The notes under the pieces are model-generated. The model saw only the letters and a list, made by a program, of their open reading frames with translations, did not search any database and was not told the origin of the DNA. Made by a program: the position numbers and the translations under genes. Source: Thermodesulfovibrio sp. (GTDB lineage Bacteria; Nitrospirota; Thermodesulfovibrionia; Thermodesulfovibrionales; Thermodesulfovibrionaceae). Taken from it: a stretch of 6,823 nucleotides of DNA. The stretch lies in NCBI GenBank assembly GCA_026415595.1, contig JAOAGU010000047.1, positions 1 through 6,823 on the forward strand, written 5' to 3'. This document shows positions 1 to 5,630 of this stretch, one piece after another (position 1 is the first letter of the stretch; every line of letters starts with the position of its first letter).

Positions 1-995
1 GCGATACTGTCTGAGCTATTAGGATCACAATAGAAAGCGCCTTCTCCACAAATCTCTGGTAGACTTGCTTTATTGGACACTAAAACAGGACAACTGCATG
101 CCATTGCCTCAATTGGTGGTAATCCAAAGCCTTCATAAAATGAGGGGAAAACGAGTAATTGGGCTTTGTTATATATACATGCAAGTTCTTTTTCGGAGAC
201 ATATCCTGTATATATTATGTTTCCTTTGTCTTTATCTAAAAGTTTCATTATTTCTTTATTTTCCCATCCACTGAAACCAACAATAACAAGTTTGAACTCT
301 TCTTTTATGTAATTTGGAAGAGATTGATATGCATGAAGAAGATTTTTAAGATTCTTTCTTGGCTCAATTGAGCCAACAAAGAGAATGTAGTTTTCAGGAA
401 GAGAATATTTATTTATAATCTCATTTATTACCTCTCCTGGATAATTTCTAAAAATTTCAAAGTCAATTCCGAGATAAACTGTTTGCATTAAACTTTCATC
501 AAAGCCATATTCTTCTTTCGCTTCTCTCAAAATAAAGTTAGATGGAACTATGATTCTATCTGCCTTTTTGATGGACTTCCAAAAATTATTTCTAAAAAAA
601 TCTATTCTTTCCTTAGGATGCCATTGGGGATATTTATCAAAGGAGAAATCAAATACCGAAACAACTCTATGTTTAGTCTTTATTTTATCAAGCAAAATAA
701 AGTTAGGCTCAAAGTATAGGTCAAAAGTTTTTAATGAAAATCCTGCCAAGTAGTTTTTCAATTTTCTAAGGTGTGAAGAAAATGGTGTTGTCTTTATTAA
801 TTCCTTTGTCCTATGAATAAATTGCTTCATAAAGGTTTTTTCTTCAGATTTTAATTGTTTTGAAAAATATCCATAGTAATAAAAATATTTGTTGTTCTTA
901 TCTAATTCCCTTAGTTTTTTTGCAATATAGTAAGTATATTTTCCTATTCCTGTTAATGGCGCAAGAAGTGGTATAGTATTTATTAAAATTTTCAT
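1..995 (-). CDS. Glycosyltransferase, GT4 type, MtfB/mannosyltransferase-like, 3' end missing
   Basis: The reading frame begins at ATG 995 and runs open through the left edge; I translated 331 residues. GT4 enzymes of this sort are about 370-390 residues, so roughly 40-60 C-terminal residues lie outside. N-terminal features are MKILINTIPLLAPLTGIGKYT (glycine loop TGIGKY, 15-20), VVSVFDFSFDKYPQWHP (111-127; the family usually has a His-Asp motif here) and RIIVPSNFILREA (147-159). The donor domain has ILFVGSIEPRKNLKNLL (204-220) with Arg213 and Lys214, then YTGYVSEKELACIYNKA (262-278) and the E-x7-E motif EGFGLPPIE (288-296) followed by AMACSCPVLVSN (297-308). This set is typical of mannosyltransferases such as MtfB/WbdB-type enzymes of O-antigen synthesis, but the sugar is not certain. 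The start codon overlaps the previous stop as ATGA, with only a weak GAAAG eight bases upstream, so coupled translation is likely. Confidence 0.92.
   Translation of the reverse strand, partial: MKILINTIPLLAPLTGIGKYTYYIAKKLRELDKNNKYFYYYGYFSKQLKSEEKTFMKQFIHRTKELIKTTPFSSHLRKLKNYLAGFSLKTFDLYFEPNFILLDKIKTKHRVVSVFDFSFDKYPQWHPKERIDFFRNNFWKSIKKADRIIVPSNFILREAKEEYGFDESLMQTVYLGIDFEIFRNYPGEVINEIINKYSLPENYILFVGSIEPRKNLKNLLHAYQSLPNYIKEEFKLVIVGFSGWENKEIMKLLDKDKGNIIYTGYVSEKELACIYNKAQLLVFPSFYEGFGLPPIEAMACSCPVLVSNKASLPEICGEGAFYCDPNSSDSI
992..995 (-). other. ATGA stop/start overlap between two glycosyltransferases
   Basis: The TGA of the 422-residue glycosyltransferase (994-992) overlaps the ATG of the next glycosyltransferase (995-993). 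Only a weak GAAAG precedes it. This arrangement usually means coupled translation within one mRNA. Confidence 0.7.
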
Positions 996-2260
996 GTTTT
1001 AAACTTTCTATAAAAGATTTCTTCAATATTTTCTGAGATTTCGTTCAATAGGTTTTCTGATATTAGTCCTCTTTGTTTTGCCGGAAGTGAATCAACTATA
1101 TCTTTCATAAGAGAACATAAAATCATCTTCTTTTCACGACTAAAGGCTGTTATATCTAAAAAATTTGCAAATTCCTTAACATAGTCTTCAATTTTGAAGT
1201 TTTCAAGAATGTATTTTTTTGAAATTGTTCCAATTGAATAGGACAATGATGGATTAGATAGTATTTCATGTATTTTATCATTTAAATCTTCTAACCTTCT
1301 GATTTTAATCAATACATTATCTGGAAATTCAGAAAAAAATCCATTATCAAATACAATTACAGCCTTTCCAAAAAGCATCTGCTCAAGAAGACTCCATGAT
1401 GCTCCTTCTGTATTATATCTTCTCAGATTAATACAAATATCTGACTCTTCAATATATTTGTAAAGCTCTTCATCCTTTAAAAAACCAGTTATTTTAACAA
1501 CTGTATCTAATCCATAATCTTCAATTAAAGATTTAATTTTATTCATATAGGCATTATGTATTGAGCCTGCAATTATATAGATAATTCTTTCTCTTATTTC
1601 AGGTGTCTGTCCTATGACCCTTAAGACCTCTTCAATCATTCTATTTTCACTGATAAAACCATAGGAGATTAATTTAATTTTACCATCTGGCTCATAAGTC
1701 TTTTTCTGTCTATCTTTAAAAGAAAATGATTTACAGATAGGTAAAGGTATATATTTAACTTCACCGCTGTATTCCATTTTTATCAATTCAGAAAAATTTT
1801 TAGAGTGAACAATTATAGCAGTTGTGTATGGATATATGAGTTCTCTCATATGGTATTTCAGACAATCTTCTGTTTCCCAAATTAAGATACCATTCTTTTT
1901 TTGCATATTAGCATAGAGAGAGACATCTTCTCCATAAATCCTATTTAAGATTTCATAATAGAGCTCTGGTTTATTAATATACTCAAAATAATAATTAGCA
2001 AAAAAATGATGATAGGTTCTGTCATGTAGTATGGCAATTCCTGGATATTTTTTTATGGCTAAATAAAGAGGTATGCTTTCTCTTGAGTTGCCAAAATTAT
2101 ATACTATATTTTTATATCCTGAGAGTTCATTTATATCAAATCCTGTTTCTCCAACAAAAATATCAAGATTATAAAAATCTTTAAGTATTTCCTTTACTGA
2201 TTCAGTATATTTTCCTAAACCTGTTTTAATTGATGGAACAACCCAAGCTAATCTATTCAT
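992..2260 (-). CDS. Divergent GT4-like glycosyltransferase with C-terminal helical extension
   Basis: A 422-residue protein, if it starts at ATG 2260, with a GT-B glycosyltransferase layout. It opens MNRLAWVVPSIKTGLGKYT, with the acceptor/donor glycine loop TGLGKYT (13-19). The donor domain starts near KIKLISYGFISENRMIEEVL (194-213); IIYIIAGSI (226-234) and VVKITGFLKDEELYKYI (254-270) follow the GT4 pattern. NLRRYNTEGASWSLLEQM (278-295) supplies an E-x7-E spacing (Glu285, Glu293), and FDNGFFSEFPDNVLIKI (304-320) matches a GT subgroup whose usual motif is PT-GE-S followed by ELPD; here the first motif is altered. About 50 helical residues (371-422) follow the catalytic domain. An in-frame TTG at 2275 would add five residues, but its purine run lies only three bases away; ATG 2260 has a modest GAAG nine bases upstream. 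It overlaps the upstream gene by eight bases and its TGA stop forms an ATGA overlap with the next. Specificity unknown. Confidence 0.86.
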   Translation of the reverse strand: MNRLAWVVPSIKTGLGKYTESVKEILKDFYNLDIFVGETGFDINELSGYKNIVYNFGNSRESIPLYLAIKKYPGIAILHDRTYHHFFANYYFEYINKPELYYEILNRIYGEDVSLYANMQKKNGILIWETEDCLKYHMRELIYPYTTAIIVHSKNFSELIKMEYSGEVKYIPLPICKSFSFKDRQKKTYEPDGKIKLISYGFISENRMIEEVLRVIGQTPEIRERIIYIIAGSIHNAYMNKIKSLIEDYGLDTVVKITGFLKDEELYKYIEESDICINLRRYNTEGASWSLLEQMLFGKAVIVFDNGFFSEFPDNVLIKIRRLEDLNDKIHEILSNPSLSYSIGTISKKYILENFKIEDYVKEFANFLDITAFSREKKMILCSLMKDIVDSLPAKQRGLISENLLNEISENIEEIFYRKFKT

Positions 2261-3296
2261 TGGTAAATTCTTCAATTACCCTTTGCCATGAAATATCTAA
2301 GGATAAGATTTTTTCATATCCTGCCTTGCCCATTTCTTTTGCCTTAGTCTTATCATTATAAATTCTCTCTAAAGCATCGGCTAAATAATTTGCATCGGGA
2401 CTGATTATTAAACCATTGAATCCATCTTTAACAAACTCTGTAGGTCCACCTGAATCAGTGCAGGTTATAACTGCTTTGCTTGAGTACATTGCTTCTAAGG
2501 TTATGTAACCGTAGTCTTCTTGATAACTTGGGAAAATAACCGCAAGACACTTTGAATAGAGCTCAATAATTTGCTCTCTCGATAAATTTTTTAAAATTTT
2601 TACTCTATCATTTAATCCTAATTTTGATATTAATGCTTCAATTCTATTCAAATAATTTTGGTCCTCTACTCCACCAGCAATTATTAGATTAAGGGGTGAT
2701 TTAACATGACTCATAGCCTCAATGGCAAGTTCATGTCTTTTTATGGGGCTTAATCTACTTGGGAAAAATAAGAAATCTTCATATCCATCACATCGAAAAC
2801 CTTCTTTGTTCTCTAACGGAGGATAAACCACTTTAGACTTGATCCCGTTATATTTTCCCAATCTATCTGCAACAGTCCTGCTTATCGCAAAAACTCTTTT
2901 TGCTTCTTTAAGCATTTCTGTATCAGCCTGCATAACTATTTCTCTAAAAGCCTTTGTCTCATCTGTATGGGGTATACTAAAAGGAGAATCCCATAAATCA
3001 TAAAACTGTCTATAATGATGCAGAAACCAAACAATTTTATTACTATGTTTAACGAAATATGAAGGGAATTTAAGTGTTATTACCATTTCAGCCTTAAGAG
3101 GTAAATTTTCAATTTCAATAATTCTTGCCTCAAGCATCATCTTTAAAAGATATTGATGGGATGACCAATTTTCAAGTATTCTAATAATATCCACATTGTG
3201 TCCTGCTTCAGTTAAAGCCTTAATCAAACCTCTCTCTAAGGATTCTGCACCACCTCTAACAAATGGAACTCTTGTATTCAGGATTAAAATCCTCAA
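2253..3296 (-). CDS. Glycosyltransferase, GT4 type (GT-B fold)
   Basis: A 347-residue retaining glycosyltransferase of the GT4/'glycosyl transferases group 1' type, presumably moving a sugar from a nucleotide donor to a lipid-linked or protein-linked glycan at the cytoplasmic face of the membrane. The N-terminal domain opens with strand RILILNTRVPF and the glycine loop RGGAES (14-19). The C-terminal donor domain opens with FFPSRLSPIKRHELAIEAM (177-195), placing the phosphate-contacting Arg181 and Lys186. The E-x7-E motif is EDYGYITLE (260-268), followed by CTDSGGPTEFVKDGFNGL (279-296), typical of the family. The length is slightly short but complete. It starts at TTG, one base after the methyltransferase stop. 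A strong AAGGAG eight bases upstream and the need to keep the first beta strand support that start, and no in-frame ATG, GTG or TTG lies between it and the nearest upstream stop. It ends at TAG inside the start of the next gene. Donor and acceptor sugars cannot be read from sequence. Confidence 0.9.
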   Translation of the reverse strand: MRILILNTRVPFVRGGAESLERGLIKALTEAGHNVDIIRILENWSSHQYLLKMMLEARIIEIENLPLKAEMVITLKFPSYFVKHSNKIVWFLHHYRQFYDLWDSPFSIPHTDETKAFREIVMQADTEMLKEAKRVFAISRTVADRLGKYNGIKSKVVYPPLENKEGFRCDGYEDFLFFPSRLSPIKRHELAIEAMSHVKSPLNLIIAGGVEDQNYLNRIEALISKLGLNDRVKILKNLSREQIIELYSKCLAVIFPSYQEDYGYITLEAMYSSKAVITCTDSGGPTEFVKDGFNGLIISPDANYLADALERIYNDKTKAKEMGKAGYEKILSLDISWQRVIEEFTNE

Positions 3297-3297
3297 A

Positions 3298-4305
3298 TCA
3301 GTATCTCCTTTTATATCCTATGATTGCATAATCCATATAGTCCCCTAATGGATTACCTGTTCTAAATGCTCTATCTACAGGGCTACTCATTACGAGTTTG
3401 ATATCTCTAAATCCTGCATTCTCAAACAGAAAAGATATTAGTTCATATGGACAGGGTCTAACATGACTAAAATCAATATAAAAATTTGCCAATGCTACAG
3501 AACATTTAGGATTAGGAGTTTCAATTATCAGCAAACCTTCAGGCTTTATTTTTCTGTATGATATTTCTATGAATTCTTTTAATTTTTCAAAATCAAGGTG
3601 CTCAATTACGTGTATTGCAGAGACTCCTAAAAGAGTATCATCCTCAATACCTTTTAAATATTCAACTCCATCTCCGTAGTGAACATCAAAACCCTCTTTC
3701 TGTAAGAGTTCAAAATATTCTCTATTTATCTCAATTCCCTTTACAGACAGATTTAATTCTTTTAATATTTTTAAGAACTCACCTCTACCGCAACCTACAT
3801 CTATGAATAAGCCTTTAACGCCTGTATTTTTAATTGATTCATCTAAAAATGGTAAATATTTTCTTAATTTTATCTCAATATCCTTACTTCTGAAGGATTC
3901 TTCAAAAAGGGTATAAAAATCTTTCTTTTTTTGTTTTATATTTTCTCCTAAGAACCCTGCTATATTGATTATTTTATAATCTTCAGGTTTAATATATCTA
4001 AAACTTAAATCCTTTTTGATGAATTCAAACATTTTTTTAATCTCACTCATGTCTTCCCGAATCCTTTTTACATCCTCTGTGATTTGCTCTTTCTCTGAAA
4101 TTAATTTTCTAATCTTAAAAGGTGAAATTATGAGATTATAAAAATACCAAGCAACTGCACCTAATACTGGTATTTTCTTGATTTTTTCCTTAAAACTAAT
4201 TGAGCTTTCTGTTTCTTTATTTTTTGATACAGCATAATCAATTTCCTCCCTTTCAAGAGCAATTATCTCTAAATCTCTCTTGATTTTATCTTTTAACTCC
4301 ATCAT
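3298..4305 (-). CDS. Class I SAM-dependent methyltransferase with coiled-coil N-terminus, O-antigen chain-terminator-like
   Basis: A 335-residue protein with a Rossmann methyltransferase domain in its C-terminal half. SAM-binding motif I is FIDVGCGRGEF (167-177), the acidic end of strand 2 is GIEINREYF (190-198; E192), then GDGVEYL (211-217), AIHVIEHL (230-237) and ETPNP (262-266), followed by FSHVRPCP (279-286). This series, with the preceding FYTLFEESFRS (130-140), matches the methyltransferase part of WbdD-like O-antigen chain-terminating proteins, as I know the family. No kinase domain is present. The N-terminal 100 residues hold a short hydrophobic stretch (about 47-63, PVLGAVAWYFYNLIISP) flanked by lysines, then a charged heptad-like helix (about 66-100), which could associate with the membrane and oligomerise. 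Likely role: methylating a sugar or phosphate on a growing surface glycan; acceptor unknown. The start ATGATG at 4305-4300 has no Shine-Dalgarno site and overlaps the adaptor stop, so it is probably reached by coupled translation; ATG 4302 is equally possible. Confidence 0.85.
   Translation of the reverse strand: MMELKDKIKRDLEIIALEREEIDYAVSKNKETESSISFKEKIKKIPVLGAVAWYFYNLIISPFKIRKLISEKEQITEDVKRIREDMSEIKKMFEFIKKDLSFRYIKPEDYKIINIAGFLGENIKQKKKDFYTLFEESFRSKDIEIKLRKYLPFLDESIKNTGVKGLFIDVGCGRGEFLKILKELNLSVKGIEINREYFELLQKEGFDVHYGDGVEYLKGIEDDTLLGVSAIHVIEHLDFEKLKEFIEISYRKIKPEGLLIIETPNPKCSVALANFYIDFSHVRPCPYELISFLFENAGFRDIKLVMSSPVDRAFRTGNPLGDYMDYAIIGYKRRY
3305..3310 (-). promoter_or_regulatory. Ribosome binding site for the TTG-initiated glycosyltransferase
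   Basis: On the minus strand AAGGAG is followed by eight bases and the TTG at 3296. The site lies in the last codons of the methyltransferase gene. It is the best Shine-Dalgarno match in the window and supports an uncommon TTG start. Confidence 0.75.
4302..4305 (-). other. ATGA stop/start overlap, adaptor to methyltransferase
   Basis: The TGA ending the adaptor (4304-4302) shares bases with the methyltransferase ATG (4305-4303), and a second ATG follows directly. The sequence upstream is pyrimidine-rich (TCTTTCCTTAA) and has no Shine-Dalgarno match, so the downstream gene is probably translated by ribosomes that terminate and restart here. Confidence 0.7.
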
Positions 4306-5630
4306 TTAAGGAAAGATATTGCTAATCTATCAAATAAAGGTTTAAATAGATAGCTTAGAAATGTTCTACTACCTGTTTTAATTACGACTTGAACAGGCAT
4401 ACCTGGCGTAATATCTTTATTGATTTTTTTAATTTGCTCAAGTGAAGATTCTTTTATCTTAAGCTTTACAAGATAAAAAGTGGCTTTATTTGCCTCATCA
4501 TACATTACATCAGGAGATATATAAATTAATTCGCCATCTAAAACAGGTGTCTTTTTAGGATCTAAAGTAATAAATCTAAGGTCAGCCATTTGACCTTTTT
4601 TTACATCCTCAACATGTGCAGGTGAGAGTTTTGCCTCAACTATCAATTCTGAATTTTTTGGAACAACTTCCATTATTATTTGCCCTGCCTGTATAACTCC
4701 ACCTATCGTATGAACCTTTAACCCCATGGCAATTCCATCGTCTGGTGCTTTTATTTCTGTTTTTTCAAGCATATCTTGAACTGCAGTGAAGCTGTCTCTT
4801 AGAGCAGGCAGTTTTTTTTCTGTTTCTGCTAATTCTGATTCCACCTCTTTTATATATTCTCTCTCTATAGCATTAGCTCTCAGTGTAAATTCATTGACCG
4901 ATGCTTCTGCTCTTAACTGATTTGCTGTTATCTCTGCTATTTTACCTCTCAATTCTTCTGATGTTCTTTCAAGTTCAAGAAATCTGTTTCTGGGGAAATA
5001 ACCCTCGTCAGAGAGGTCTCTCAATTTTTCTATCTGTTTTTCAACAATTCTTAGTTGATTTTCATAAAAGCTTTTCTGTCTCTGTAAGTTAAAGGAATAG
5101 TCTTTTAAGCCCTTTGCAGACTCAAAGACAACTTTCTTTTCAGTTTCAAGTTTCAGCTTTCTTGCTTTGAAAAGTTGTTCCTGAACATTAATGACCTTTT
5201 TAATTTCTGGGTCATCTTTCATCTGAATAACTTCCTGTGGATAAATTATTTTAGGCATAAAAGCTCTCTCTGCCTGTAATCTTGAATATATAACTAAGGC
5301 TGAAAGATATTCTGCTCTTACATTGGCATATTTAGCCTTTATCTCTGAGTCTTCAAGTTTTATAAGAGTTTGTCCTTTTTTGACCTCATCCCCTTCTTTA
5401 ACCAAAATATCCTTTACTGTGCCACCATACTGATGTTGAACAACCTTTTTATAATTTGCTACAGCTACATAACCTATTGCAGGTGCTCCTTGATCAAGTG
5501 GTGCAAAGGCAGCCCAAATAAGAAACACTCCTAAAGTGCAAGCAAGAATAATTAATGTTATTTTTATTATTTTTTTTACACTGTATTTTTCTTTAGTTTG
5601 TTCTTTTTCCTCTATTTTATTTTGTTCCAT
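4302..5630 (-). CDS. HlyD/PrtE-family type I secretion membrane fusion protein (periplasmic adaptor)
   Basis: Periplasmic adaptor linking the ABC transporter encoded just upstream to an outer-membrane TolC-like channel. With the ATG at 5630 it has 442 residues, a normal length for PrtE/AprE-type adaptors. Order: charged cytoplasmic tail (1-20), one membrane helix (about 21-42), first half of the lipoyl-like domain (VVQHQYGG at 63-70, then ILVKEGDEVKKGQTLIKLED to 94), a long helical coiled-coil hairpin (about 97-290), second lipoyl half starting TEIKAPDDG (291-299), a beta-barrel region, and the family C-terminal signature PGMPVQVVIKTG (409-420) followed by RTFLSYLFKPL. I chose ATG 5630 over the in-frame ATG at 5654 because GAGGGAG lies six bases before it. 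The upstream choice would add eight residues and lengthen the overlap with the ABC gene from 14 to 38 bases. The last codon runs into an ATGA overlap with the methyltransferase gene. Family call is firm; the start is likely but not proven. Confidence 0.95.
   Translation of the reverse strand: MEQNKIEEKEQTKEKYSVKKIIKITLIILACTLGVFLIWAAFAPLDQGAPAIGYVAVANYKKVVQHQYGGTVKDILVKEGDEVKKGQTLIKLEDSEIKAKYANVRAEYLSALVIYSRLQAERAFMPKIIYPQEVIQMKDDPEIKKVINVQEQLFKARKLKLETEKKVVFESAKGLKDYSFNLQRQKSFYENQLRIVEKQIEKLRDLSDEGYFPRNRFLELERTSEELRGKIAEITANQLRAEASVNEFTLRANAIEREYIKEVESELAETEKKLPALRDSFTAVQDMLEKTEIKAPDDGIAMGLKVHTIGGVIQAGQIIMEVVPKNSELIVEAKLSPAHVEDVKKGQMADLRFITLDPKKTPVLDGELIYISPDVMYDEANKATFYLVKLKIKESSLEQIKKINKDITPGMPVQVVIKTGSRTFLSYLFKPLFDRLAISFLK

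Noticed and set aside
65..274. Open frame on the plus strand of 69 codons
   Set aside because: It is antisense to the conserved donor domain of the partial glycosyltransferase and has low-complexity hydrophobic sequence with no ribosome site.
361..374. Perfect 14-base palindrome GGCTCAATTGAGCC, a possible operator site
   Set aside because: It lies inside the glycosyltransferase frame and encodes the conserved GSIEP motif, so codon constraint explains it; there is no promoter nearby.
550..753. Open frame on the plus strand of 67 codons
   Set aside because: It is antisense to the same glycosyltransferase gene and shows no family features.
2260..2275. Longer form of the second glycosyltransferase starting at TTG 2275
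   Set aside because: Its purine run is too close to the codon, and an ATG follows five codons later right before the first beta strand.
3615..3806. Open frame on the plus strand of 63 codons
   Set aside because: It is antisense to the SAM-binding core of the methyltransferase, whose own frame has clear motifs.
4901..5092. Leucine-rich plus-strand frame that looks like a small membrane protein
   Set aside because: It is the reverse of the Glu/Lys/Arg-rich coiled coil of the adaptor; antisense of such sequence gives leucine-rich runs automatically.
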